From the NCBI GenBank assembly GCA_032209605.1, contig JASFXZ010000035.1:1121001-1185000 (forward strand): DNA of 64,000 nt. Direction: 5' to 3'. Below are positions 23,844-35,694 of the stretch, piece by piece; within the stretch, counting starts at the first letter, position 1, and every line of letters begins with the position of its first letter. The notes under the pieces are model-generated. The model did not search any database and had not been told where the DNA came from. It saw nothing but the letters and a program-made list of their open reading frames with translations. This DNA is from Mactromeris polynyma. Lineage: Eukaryota > Mollusca > Bivalvia > Venerida > Mactridae. Position numbers and translations under genes: made by a program.

Positions 23844-25724
23844 CGCGTGGATTTGAGTTTATTTACCCTCGCCACCGGGATATCCCATATGGGCGAGCAT
23901 TCACTATGTTAATCAACTATCATTGACAATTCTATTTTTAAAATAATGACTATAGTGAATGTCTGTGCGTGTGTCTATATCACATAATAAAATTTGTATG
24001 TCTATTTATACAACTATTATTCTTTAAAAATTTATAATAATATAAGAATAGATTTCTATTTTTTAAAAATGTTCAATGTTAACAGAACTGTCCAGCAGTT
24101 TTCTATATTATAATACTATAATTACAGATTTAAAATTAAATAGACTTAATATTTTGCAGTCCAGCCGCTTTAATAACATTAAAGACAAAATTTAAGAGTT
24201 ATAGATCCTCTCCCTGCAGTGCTAAAACAACATTGATAAATAAAAACAAAACATAATGAAATAATTATATATATAGCGATATTCGTGGTGAAGGAACAAA
24301 GAACGGCATACTTCTTAGGGCCTAAAAATTAATTTTTTTAAAGCTTTTAAGAATAAATGTAATATTTATATAAAATGTACAACTGGCAGAGAGAGGATAT
24401 GTAATAAAAGTTTTAAAAATACAATAGAACAATTTATATATATGGGTTGGTTCGGCGATGCTAGATTGGAACCAGGGTAATGGATATGCTCCGTCCCAGC
24501 ACTGACGATATTATTGTTTAAGTTTCTTAATATAAAGGAGGGCCAACAGCCCCCATCCCGACAGATGGGCAACGAATTACCCACCATCCGGATGCGGGAT
24601 GAGGCCCTCCATATTTAAAGTTGAGATTTTTCCTATAGGATTTACTGGGGCAGATTGTTGTAGGGAAAATTAAAGTGTATTGACCGGCAGAATTGTGATT
24701 TAATGGTCAATAAATTGATCCATCACTTAGATTCCGCCAGTCAATTTGTAAATGATAAAAAAGTAATGGACTGGTTTGGTGCTGTGGGCCCAGAGGCGGC
24801 TAAGGCGCCGGATCTGGACTAAGATTAACTTTTGATCCGGCACCCCACCCGCCCCAAGCCCACATACCAAGTGTAAAGAGTAATTGATAAGATTTGCTGG
24901 GACTAAGAGACTTAATCCATGCAGGACTCAAGGCAAATTTGGCCAGGGTGCTCTCCCTTCCCATCTCAGCTCATTTGCTCAGAGTATATACATGTATCTA
25001 AAATTACAAAAATATTCTGGACTGTTTACACAAACAGCCAGATTAAAATGTTATTTTGGACAGAAGACTATCCTACTGTATAGTTAAAAGGAAATAATTG
25101 CCCATAATCCCACCCCTGTTAAAATAAAAATCACATGTGAGACATGTTTGTTTTTGTTATATATTAAAATAGTGTATACAAATATACTACATAATAATTT
25201 CATTATAAAAACATTGGTCAAGTTTTATCCCAGGACAGTGCAGAACCCATACCACACATCAGTATAAATCAATACCAATGAGTTGGATTTTGTTTTGATT
25301 TTGGATATTAAAAATTTGTAGGCAAACAACTGCCATAATATTAATGTTATAATATGTTTTTAGTTCATATTCAGAAAATTTGGTTCATTACCAATAACAT
25401 TAAAATATACCTATTAATAAGACAGAAATGGTATTAGACAATGTCATAGATACAATAATTAATAGGTATTACAGGATATTAAGTCATAATATTTGCAGAA
25501 TGGTATGCAATATACATTAGAATGTGGTCTATAGATCCAATGCAGAGATAAATTTGCAGAACGGTCTGCAATATACATTAGAATGTGGTCTATAGACCGA
25601 ATACAGAGATAAAGGGTAAATTTTATCAGAGTAGAGTTGGAATATATATATATTTTTTTTTAGGTAATGTAGGATTCTGCACCATACTGGGATTAATAGA
25701 GCAACATGAGCTGAATGGGAGGCT
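23844..25724 (-). other. LINE 3' UTR
   Basis: Non-coding 3' part of the LINE. It contains a tandem duplication of about 60 bp (25493-25615, sharing GCAATATACATTAGAATGTG and GTCTATAGA) and a terminal stem-like segment GCTCGCCCATATGGGATATC then CCGGTGGCGAGGG. That segment is closely matched by the 3' end of the SINE at 46480-46759. Confidence 0.75.
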
Positions 25725-28700
25725 TTAGATTTTATCAGTCATCTGACAGTCAGTGATGTATGTCTCCAAAGCCTTGAAGACCGAACGTCGAGACGCCTTG
25801 CTTGGGTTCAATACATTTTCTAATGTGAGCGATAGATTAAGTTTGGCAAGGACGCCTCTAAGCTCAGTCCTGGGAGAGCTGTGAATATTACAGTGTAGCA
25901 GGAAATGACAGGTTGTGTTCTTCACTCTGCACTGAGGGCAAATGGGGTCCAGTCCCAGGATATACTGTCCCTGGGCTCCAGACAGCAGATTTGCACCCAG
26001 TCTCAGGCGGGTAATGCACCTGTCCATTTTATAGTCCAGGGAATAAATTTCAGGCCACCTGAGCCCCACCGAGTATTGGCAAGAATCACCTCCATCAGAA
26101 ACTTTTCACCTATAATACTGTTTCCAGCATTTGATGGAGTGTGATCTGACCAATGAACATACCTCGGTGGGCGAGAGTTTCACACACCTGTCTACATTTG
26201 TATGTTCTAGACCCGCTTTGGCTGCCAGATCCGCAATTTCATTGCCATTGATACCTATATGAGCCGGACACCAGATTATTTATAATTCTAGACCTAAAAG
26301 TTTAATATTTAAATAAGTTTTAAGGATTGAGTCTAAAAGGTCTGGTCTAGATTTACTTTTAAGATTTTGTATTGATTGGAGTGAAGATAGAGAATCTGAG
26401 AATATAGCAGTTTTTGAGGGTTTATTTTCTAGTATCCAGTTCATAGCGATATCAATGGCTATCATTTCTGCTGTATATATATAGATAAATAAATTATTGT
26501 AACTTAATTTTTTGGAGGTTTTTATATTTTTGGAAGGGATAGCGATGGCGCAGGCTACTTTACCAGATATTGGGCATTTAGATCCATCGGTATAGATATG
26601 AAGAAAGTTGAGATAGTTAGTGTTGAAATGTAAGTCCACATCTACTTTTGATAGATGTGGATGGTTGTTTTTAGAAAGAATTTTACTTAAGGAAATATCA
26701 ATTGGAGGCGGATCCAACAGCCATGGATGTTCAATTGCGGGTCTAAGGTCTGCTACCTGTATGTCTCCGAGACCGAATGACTCCACCAGGTTTTGGGTGC
26801 TAGCCCCAAAAGGCAATACTGCCTTTTTAAATTTGTTTCTGATGGCGTATCCAGTCCCGAAGATTGTATTCATGGGATTTTTATCCCTTCTTGTTTGTGC
26901 CCTGGCCCAGAATTTAACAATTTGAGACTCACGTCTGATACTCAGTGGCATTATACCAGCCTCAGCTTCAAGTTTGTGGATAGGAGTGGAGGAAATGGCT
27001 CCCAGGGCAATCCTTAGGGCTTTATTTTGAATAATATCAAGTTTTTTTAAGATAGATGGTGCAGCAACAGCATAAATTTCAGCCCCATAGTCAATTTTGG
27101 ATCTTATCAGTGACTTATACAGTAATAGGAGGCTGTTTTTGTTAGCCCCGAAGTCAGTGCTTTTTAGAATTTTCATCATGTTTAAATCAGTGGTACACTT
27201 GTTAACTAAGTATTCAATGTGAGGTCCAAAAGTTAATTTACTGTCTAAAAGCATGCCTAAAAAACGTGTGATTCTAACAAAATGTATTGGTGTACCACCT
27301 AAATGTATGTCTAATTTATGCTGATTCTGGTTCCCAAATACATTGTATTATACTGACAGTTTTTTCTTTTGAAATTTTAAACCCCCAGTTTTTTGCCCAT
27401 CCCCAAATTTGGTTTAAGCCATTTTGGGCTTTTTTTGTTAATTTCGCTAAGATTTTGTCTGTAACTCAAGTATCTGAATCGTCTGCGAATTGACTAATTT
27501 TGAAAGGGCTACAGGTAGTCCATTAATTAAGAGGTTAAATAAAAGTGGTGATAAGATCGCGCCCTGTGGGGTACCTCTGGATACTTCCTCCGTATCCGAG
27601 AGGGTACCATTAACCCTTACTATAATTTTTCGCCCTTCTAGGAATGCCCTAAGGTACTGGAAACAAGCCCCTGTTATACCGTATTCTTTCAATTTGAATA
27701 GAACTCCAAAGTGCCATGTTAGATCAAAAGCTGCCCGTAGGTCTAGAAAAATGGCTAATACTGATCGGCTTCTGTTTTTAGCCGAAATAACGTCATGTTG
27801 TAAACGAGCAAGTTGATCTAGAGTGCTCCTTCCCTTTCTAAAGCCAGATTGAGAGGGATTAAGGTAATTATTGTATTCAATATGATGTTCTAAACGAGCC
27901 TTTACCATACCCTCCAGCAATTTCCCGGAGTGTGATGTAAGGCTTATGGGTCTATAGGATTTTGGTTCATTATTGCATTTATTAGGTTTTTTTATCGGTA
28001 TAATACAGGCTTCTTTCCAGGCTGTGGGATAGACACCATCACTCCAGATTCTATTAAAAAGTTCAAGCCAAAGCTGTAGTGTAGAGGATGGCATATTTTT
28101 AAACATAGAATAGGTAATTTTGTCAAGTCCAGGGGCCGAGTTGCTTCTGTCATGAATGCATTTAGTTAGTTCTAATATAGAGAAAAGTTTGTTTAATGGT
28201 ACATTATTTAACCCCGGCTCATATACGTTTTCTCTATGAAGTGACTCAAAGTGTTTTTGATAATCCAAAGTTTCTGAGGTTAAATTTGAGTCACTTGAAA
28301 CTTCTTTATAATGCTGAACTAAAATTTGAGCCTTTTCAAAGGGTGTTTTAGCAATAGTATCTTTTGATTTTAATAACGGTACAGGGTTTATTCTTTTTCT
28401 TTTAATTTATGAATTTTGTTCCAGAATGGTTTTGAATTGGCACTTTTTAAAATTAAAGATTCACAAAATTCTTGCCAATCTTTCTGTTTTGAATGAAGTA
28501 TAGTAGTTTTAGCATGATTTTCAGCTATTTGAAGTTTTTGAATATTTGTCGGGCAGGGGTTTCTTTTAGCTACATATAAAGCCCGTTTTCTACCCTGTAC
28601 CGCTTCATGACGGTTGCTATTCCACCACGGAACTTGTTTTTTGGTTTTATTACTGGGCGCTGAGACCGGTATACTGCGTTCGGCCATGTGTAGTGTTAAT

Positions 28701-29547
28701 TCTGTCATATTTTTAAGATGTTCATTTATATCATCAGAGTAGACTAATCTTGATCTGAAGAAATGGTATTGCAGAGTGATTTAAATTTGGACCAGTCTGC
28801 TTTATTTAATACGAATTTCGAAAATTGCTCAGAAGTTTCAGAATTTGGAATGTTAACACTTATCAAGATTGGAAAGTGATCTGACCCCAGATTGTCTTCG
28901 AAAACTCCCCAAACTGTAGATGAAGCAATTTTTGGATTTGAAAAAGTAAGACCTATGGAAGATAGATTTCCCATTGGTTTGTCGATTCTAGTAGCACTGC
29001 CATCATTCAGTAAAATTAGGTCATTATTTTCAGCCCAGGTCAAAATTTCCCTACCCCGACGATTTATAGTTTTTGAGCCCCATGCATGATGGTGAGCGTT
29101 AAAATCCCCTGTTATTATACAGTTTTTTGCTCCATCCTTAGAAGGGATTGATGATGTTATATGTTCAAGAGATTCTGAGCTGATCTCTCTCAAATATAAA
29201 TTAACAAGATAAAAGGATTGATCTTTCAAGTATATTTTAACTAATTGATATTCTATTAAAGAGTCATTATTGTTGTTTCTGGGGTTGTCTACCCTGATGT
29301 GTTCATAATTTAGATTATTTTATATATATATAGCCAAACCACCACATGTTTTATTTTTTTCCAAAAAGTTCTTATGTTCTAAATTGAATCCAGGGATATT
29401 TTTTTCATGATTATTTTTGAAGCAGGTTTCCTGGATGCATAAAATGTCTATATGTGGATTTTTATCTATCAAAAGTTTTATTTCAGTCAATTTTGAGCCA
29501 TTAAGAGAATTGGCATTGTAGGATATTATATTTAGTCCACTACACAT
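25725..29547 (-). pseudogene. LINE ORF2: endonuclease-RT-RNase H, frameshifted
   Basis: Starts at an ATG (29547) overlapping the ORF1 stop. Segments: 29547-29320 N-terminus of an AP-like endonuclease (LNIISYNANSLNGSK, LCIQET); 29229-28744 its C-terminus (ITGDFNAHHHAWGS, GSDHFPIL); 28708-28388 linker; 28268-27447 RT fingers/palm (YRPISLTSHSGKLLEGMV, LDLRAAFD, RGTPQGAILSPLLFNLLING); 27254-26280 RT thumb and RNase H (HIYTDGSK, TAEMIAID, FSDSLSS, then HIGINGNEIAD beyond the last stop); 26069-25725 a C-terminal CPQC...CHFLLHC zinc-like motif. Breaks include a slip in a (TA)n run near 29320 and a one-base loss in an A run just before the FADD active-site box (about 27495-27500), which is readable in the neighbouring frame. 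No single reading frame survives. Confidence 0.9.
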
Positions 29548-29792
29548 AACCGAGTCTGATGTATCTACGTCTGGTCTCCTGATATTGTTTGCGGCGAGGA
29601 GACTGAGTCGGTATCATTGACAGCCTCCTGCCTGATCTTAATTTACCCGGAGTCCTATTTACCCTAGCTCCAGTGCTCTTAACAGGGCCCAGGGGACGTG
29701 GGAGCTCCTCAGCACCCCTGGTAGTGGTACTGTGGTTTTTATTGTTATGTATTTCTGTTATAGTGTTGTTAGTATTTGGTGATGGTGTTTCT
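29540..29792 (-). pseudogene. C-terminal remnant of LINE ORF1
   Basis: An open frame of about 83 codons runs from the 5' truncation point to the TAG at 29542-29540, ending in basic, Arg-rich sequence (PRRKQYQETRRRYIRLGYV). Its stop overlaps the ORF2 start as ATGTGTAG. The upstream part of ORF1 was lost by 5' truncation at insertion. A basic C-terminus is usual for nucleic-acid-binding ORF1 proteins. Which kind of ORF1 it was cannot be seen. Confidence 0.65.
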
Positions 29793-29806
29793 TTGAAATA
29801 AAAACT

Positions 29807-30240
29807 GTGACCTCTGAAGTGTTAAGAAGGTTTTACTATAATTTGACCTAGTTTTTGACCCACATGACCCAGTACCACACCGGACTTGCATTTTATTAAG
29901 ACAAACATTCCGATCAAGGTTTATGTAGTTCCGGTAGAAAATGCAGCAAGGATTGATCATTTGATCCAGTGACCTAGTTTTTTTTACCTAAGATGACCCA
30001 GTTTCAAACTTGACTTAAAATTTATTATGGCAAACATTTTGACCAAGTCTCTGACATGTACATAAAGTAAAAATTGTAACCTCCTGAGTGTTAACAAGGT
30101 TTTACTATAATTTGACCTTGTGACCTAGTTTTTGACCCATATGACCCAGTTTCGCACATGGCCTAGATTTAATTGAGAGAAACATTCTGACAAGGTTTCA
30201 AGCAGATCAGGTAAAAAAATATTATCTCTACAGTGTTAAC
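29807..30240. repeat. dispersed tandem repeat, right half
   Basis: Continuation of the 23200-23832 array after the LINE, with the same blocks (GTTAAGAAGGTTTTACTATA, TTTGACCTAGTTTTTGACCC, AACATTCTGACAAGGTTTCA). Confidence 0.85.
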
Positions 30241-33200
30241 AGTCTAAATTGTTGATGACGGACGTAGGTCTATCCCAATAGCTCAAGTGTTCAGGTGAGA
30301 TAAAAATGGTCGCCATTTTGTTAAATCGAGTCTGCTTCAATGGCAATTTAAGTATTTTCAACAAAAAACCCCTATCTTGCATACGTTTGTGACGAAGTGG
30401 TAATGACGGGTATGAAGTTTAACAAGAGGGAATCGCTTAAATGTGCCAAGCGTTAACCAAACTTGAGAAAATCAACTGAAACGCCTCCACTAGATCCGTG
30501 TCAGTTTGACTTAGGTTATCATTTTTTCTCTTTTCGTAGATAGATCTACATCACGTTTCTACGACATGTGAAATCCATGCGTGTCAACTTCAATAGCCGT
30601 CATTATTTCAGGGGACATTACTCCTTCTACTTATTCCTGGACAGCATATTTTGGATTATGTATGAAATGAAAGTAATGGATGACAAGTTATTCTGTTTAA
30701 TAACTAGAACTCGATATAAAATACAGAGACTTTAGATACATTGTGGTAATATTTGATATTCAGCAAATCATGGCTTTCAGGTAAGTACTCGTGTGATTTG
30801 AATTAATGGAATTTAATTAATTGAAGATATGCAAGGAAAAAGATAAGTATGCATTCTGCTAGCAATTTTTGTTTGTTTTGTGAAATGTATAAACATTCTT
30901 ATAATCTTAAAGTTGTTTATATAAATTAATTTAATCTTTTCAGGTATATACGCATAACTTTAAAACTAGTTGGTTAATTGGAATGGTCACTGAAAAACAT
31001 TTGACATTAAAAGAGCTAATACCACACAGAAAATAGTGACCAATTGATAGGAAATAAACAACACATCTGTCATCATAATAACATTGAAGTAAAAAGACTT
31101 TTTCCCGTTATGGAATTTGTGCCATGTAAAATAAATTGTAGTTTAAGGTGAAACAACTAACATTAACTTTGTACTGTACTTAACAGTTTGTGTGATGAGT
31201 CATTATTACATGGTTTCTATTTTAATTGCCTTATTAACAGAAATATTCTATATAAGCTGTATAAATATTGTAGTGTTCATTGTTCACTAGAGATAATGCC
31301 AAGGAATTTGTCACCTTATACACACTTAAATATAATGTGGTGGTAATCTCAATGGAACTTTGATTCTCCCTGTAATTATATATACTCAGTTGTCTATATG
31401 AATTTTTATTTTGACTAATTTGACAACATTCTCGTTTTTACTAAAACATTTTGAAATTATATGTATAAACATTGCTGCACATAAATGGATTTGCATTTCT
31501 TGGATATATATAAATATCAATACACTATTACTGCGCTTTATAATGTACAGTTTAAACTTCGTTATTAATTGTGTAAGTCACTATTTTGTGTTTGAATGAA
31601 TATAATTATTTAGTAAAGTTAAAAAATGAGTAAAATTTAGTATGAGATTTTTCAAATTAACATTCACCACCTACAATAATATTTATCTTTATTTGTTGAA
31701 GGTAGCTAGACACAAAGTGTACATAATATATAATGCGGATCGTAGATAGTTCATAAGGCATGTAATAAACTGTTATATTTTATCATGGAAATGTATACAT
31801 CTACCTAGTCTAGATCTAGTTTCTACACATGTGCATGTCTGTGATAGCCCAATATTGTTGTATATCTACATATACACGCAAAGGCCACACTTGAGTTCCA
31901 AACGTCATCATTTTTTAATATGATAATTCCGGTCATATACTTTCATTGGCGATTTTTAAGAAAGCACATTATAGACTTACCAGTTGTTACTAATATATTG
32001 AAACAGAAAGTATGAGCTTTCTAAATAATTATATTTAATCTGACAAGAATAATGTCACATAGCGATTGTAAGTAGTGTTAAGGAGTAGACTCTCATGTTT
32101 CCAGCACCACTCCTTGAACATTAGCCTTTGACTGTATTTCAGTTAGTATTTTTATATCAATAGTTTGAGCTCCCACCATTTATTTTTTAATGTATTAAGG
32201 TCGGGATGTAAGGATTTAATCTGGCCTCCAATCATTTGCTAATTTTGAGCGATGACATAGGTCATTGTCTTCCTGAAGATCCAATTGCGATTTGCAAAAT
32301 ATCCAGCACATGCAGGCCTTACATTTTGATCATGAGTTTGAATAAATTTATTACTGTTCTTATTTCCATTCATAGAGATAAGGATACATAATCCGTTAAA
32401 ACACATACACCACCAAAACATAGAAGTAGTGAACATAGCGACATCGTTAAATCTCGCGGAATTATTATGTTGTCACGTCAGCAATGGTGACGTGCGTAGC
32501 GTCAGTTGCCATACAAACTCGACTCATTAATACTACAAAGTATCAATCCAATTGAGCTTGTATTATAGAAGTATTTACCCTCAAACATACTAATACTTTA
32601 GAACGTTCCACAAAACTTTAATTTTGGGAACTCAATTTTGAATTGAAGAACCAATGAACATGTAATAAAAAGGATGACACCTTTATGTCTTTTGTCATCT
32701 AATTGATATTGATCGAGTTTAGATGTAAAATTAATCTAGCTCGAGATAGCTACTAAAGTCTCATCATCTCAACAAATAAAACAGAAAAGTAGGTCATAGA
32801 ACGCTCAGCCAGCAATGTTTGTATCAATTTCAGATCAGATTTTCCAAAATAGCTTAGAAACTGACCCATGTGCAAAGATCTACAATACAGCTGTTGCAGA
32901 ACATAAAACAATTACAATAATTGTGCAATACAAGACAAAATTACACATTCTAATTGCAGTTTTGCGGAAAGTGGTATATACCAAGTTTCAACAATTAACC
33001 AAACACTTGAGATTCGAAGCCTATTATGTCTATCAGGCAAGAGAATGCAAAATTTCAAAATCAGTTGAAAATAAGTCAAGCGGTCCAGTTTAAAACACAA
33101 AATTGATAAGCATAAAGTTAAACTTCAAATTTCAAATGTATTAAATATGATTAAAATACTGACATGTAGCTATCAGCACATTTAACTCAACACAAGTCTA

Positions 33201-34077
33201 TATCAGGGGCTAGAATTGCTTTTACTCCAATAATTCGCATCCTACACACAGTTCGGCAAATAATTAATAATTGTGATCAGATCAGAATACAATGACAGAT
33301 ATATAGGCATTTCGATTTACTTTCACTTTCTTAACAATTTGCAAAGAGCAACACTAAAGGTGTCATATTACCAGAAACTATGCCTTTTTCGAAATCAAGC
33401 ACAAACTACTATTGTAGTACCAGAACTTTAGGTCCAGCAGTCTTGGAGGTGTTGTGAACACAATGTATTGTAGGTTAAACAGTCATTTTATCACGTAAAG
33501 GGCCATTACTCAAGTATTGAGATCAAGAAACAAAAATCCAGGTGCTGCATAGGACAGTGAATGTTCATAATTATGCAGTTTCATAACTTCACTAGCCCTG
33601 GGTGGCAGGAGTAGATGGACAGGAGTTGTAAAGAAGATTGTGTTTACAGACGGACAGACAGATTGGTGGACTTGCTCAAATCAGTGTACCCCCAACTTCC
33701 ATATGGGGATGCAATGATGAAACTTGGAAATGTAAGAAAGGACAAGTAGATACGGAACTGGAGTTTAAAAGTTTCCTATTTTGCAGCAATAAGAAACTTT
33801 TGAATAGTTTGCCAATAATGTTGGATATAAATTATTTAATTAACTTCCATAATAAATCTCACAGTAACACACACCAACAACATTGTTTATTAATGTCTGA
33901 GTTGTAATGGAAACATAAGTTACATGGAGGTCCACAATCATACAAAGAATGATGCTGTTATAATATATTATAAATTTGTATTGAAGATATTATAGAATAA
34001 CCTACACTACACAGGAAATATTATAAAAGGTGAATCTATTAAGTAGACAAAAGTGGTCATTAAATACTGATACATAC
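30241..34077. other. AT-rich intronic stretch
   Basis: Several short frames (for example 31411-31599, 32815-33093, 33638-33907) lack domains or convincing splice context. I see no gene, RNA or bounded repeat here. Confidence 0.45.
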
Positions 34078-34439
34078 ATTATTTCGACATTCCTTAAACC
34101 TCGCCAGGTCGGCCTCTAAGGAGAAATCAGTGGGTTGAGGTTTCTTCCACACCGAATCTGTGTGACCACGAAGACCACAAACATTTCTAAGAAGGCACGC
34201 AAGAAGGGTGATGTCAAAGTTAATTGACTTCGGTGACATATCAATCGGTGGTAGATGTTGAGTTTGGTCAGCTGTTATTATCTTTGCCAAGATCAAACTT
34301 TGAAGTTTTTTACTTGCTTTGTTGTTTGCAGCTAAATATGTACCGAAGTCATTACCAACTCTGACATCGAATACTTTTCTCATGACATCAGTGCCAATCT
34401 GTACCAATAAATATTGGTAGCGGAAAATGTATTTTTCAT
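34078..34439 (-). CDS. DZIP3-type HEPN exon (exon 2) of the NLR-like gene
   Basis: 362 bp: two bases finishing a split codon, then 120 codons. The acceptor TACTCTTTCAG is at 34440 and the donor AATAAT|GTATGT at 34078. It encodes EKYIFRYQYLLVQIGTDVMR, then a helix with TYLAANNKASKKLQ, KSINFDITLLACLLRNVCGL, and finally SLEADLARFKECRNN. This is the pattern I know from the DZIP3-type HEPN domain: R at the start of the catalytic motif, 'FDITLL' helix, 'CGL' turn, P-rich linker, 'ADLARFK-RN'. The His completing R-x4-H comes from the next exon. HEPN domains with this motif are typically metal-independent RNases, but whether this one is active is unknown. In bivalves this domain is commonly paired with NACHT/NLR-like proteins. 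Confidence 0.87.
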
Positions 34440-34625
34440 CTGAAAGAGTAATGAATTAATTCATCAGAATATTGAATTTTATTAAACAATAAACACATAG
34501 ATGATCAGAATAGAAACACACTTTCAATGTTTGATTATCATTATTACAGTATAACCAGCCCATATTGACATATGCACTGCTGAGAGATTGAAATGTTGCA
34601 TAAAGCAGGTTGTCGGTTGTTATAC

Positions 34626-34668
34626 AGTCAATGCGAATGTCCGTCGGACATGTCCGGTATATTTTCAT
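34626..34668 (-). CDS. possible alternative first exon (weak)
   Basis: An ATG at 34668 starts 14 codons (MKIYRTCPTDIRID) plus one base before GTATAAC at 34625. That phase also fits exon 2 and would give a version of the protein without the 2A leader. There is no recognisable motif and the donor is ordinary, so it may be chance. Confidence 0.25.
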
Positions 34669-35532
34669 TTTGACCGATGGAATTTCTGTTATTGTCGGAC
34701 ATATTGTCCGGTGAAAAATTTCAGTCAACACCGTTTATTTTCGGAAATTGGCTCAAGAAAAATCAAATAGTCGAAAAGAGGTCCCGTCGAAAAGTATGAA
34801 TTTCTAAATTTACCGTAGGCGAATGTTTTATTCCACTTAATTTCGATGATAAATGCAGTTAAAAGCGGCTGAGACCGGTTCTCAATGTCTGTGACAACCA
34901 TGCAATCACTTTCGTTTTCGGGTCTAGTATACAATAAAATCCGTACCGTACGGTCATAATGCCGCCCGCTCCGAATTATATGAGGAATGAAAATTATTAT
35001 GGTAAATTCAGATAACTATTATTTTTGCCTGTATAAACTGATGATTTATGTCTCATAGTCTGTGCTATGACTATTCACATATAATTTACATCACTGTATT
35101 TTTAGTTTATGTTTCATTTGTGGTCTAGTTTTTTTGTACAGCTGACTATTTTAAACATGTATTGCTTCTTGCACGTGATTGACCTGTGTTTGGGGGTATA
35201 CATTGTCTTAAAATTTCAATTTGAATAATTGATAATTAGATGAATAGTTTAAACTTTAATATCAAGAATAAAATAAACAAGATATAAAATAACAGTGCTA
35301 CTGTGCTCTATTAGAGATGATTTGTTGCCTATTAAAAACAATTTCAAAGAAACACTAAAAAGGATTACATTGAAATAACAAAGTCATATATGCTTTAAAA
35401 TAGATTGAGGGGACAAACTGCACTACATATTTATTGATTCTGCTGTAATATAGCCTGCGAATGACTGAAACCGACCGGTTCCAAAATTGGCTCCAAAAAA
35501 GCTAGCGTCAGCCCTGGTTTCCCCATTCATAT
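34669..35532. other. intronic non-coding stretch
   Basis: The 69-codon minus frame at 34725-34934 ends near a GTAAAT donor-like word but has no recognisable domain. Otherwise nothing supported. Confidence 0.4.
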
Positions 35533-35694
35533 AGTGAGCAAAAGAAGAGACCTCCAGTTGATCGGAAGTTTGTTAGTTGGTGGAAAGAAGGTAGGCCATG
35601 GCTAGTATTTAATGATGATGAGAAAGTCGTGACCTGTGCTTCATGCATAACGTGCTATGGGAAAACCCCAAAACTAACACCAACTTGCATTTAG
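35533..35694 (+). pseudogene. hAT-type zinc-finger fragment (ZNF862/C17orf113-like N-terminus)
   Basis: A short open frame reads SEQKKRPPVDRKFVSWWKEG, then RPWLVFNDDEKVVTCASCIT and CYG, before a TAG. The pattern W...PWL...DD...C-x2-C resembles the TTF/BED-like zinc finger that starts hAT-derived genes such as ZNF862-like proteins. Only this piece is present and no transposase core follows, so it is a fragment or a lone exon. Similarity is from memory of the family pattern. Confidence 0.45.

Larger units (their letters stand above)
23844..29795 (-). mobile_element. 5'-truncated LINE (endonuclease-RT-RNase H type) with 11-bp target duplication
   Basis: AAATAAAAACT occurs at 23833-23843 and again at 29796-29806, immediately outside the element, and the flanking repeat reads through once the insert is removed. 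On the minus strand the order is the ORF1 C-terminal remnant, ORF2 (endonuclease, RT, RNase H, Cys/His C-terminus), then about 1.9 kb of 3' UTR ending GGTGGCGAGGGTAAATAAA plus a short tail. Domain order fits the I/Nimb group of non-LTR elements by general knowledge; exact clade not determined. It is broken by frameshifts and is dead as it stands. Confidence 0.92.
20419..34077 (-). other. intron 2 of the NACHT gene (13.7 kb)
   Basis: Lies between donor AATAAT|GTATGT and acceptor TTTCAG|. It holds the LINE, older GACCTTGACC-type repeats and much unassigned AT-rich sequence (21220-23200 and 30240-34077), where I see no further exon. Confidence 0.75.
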
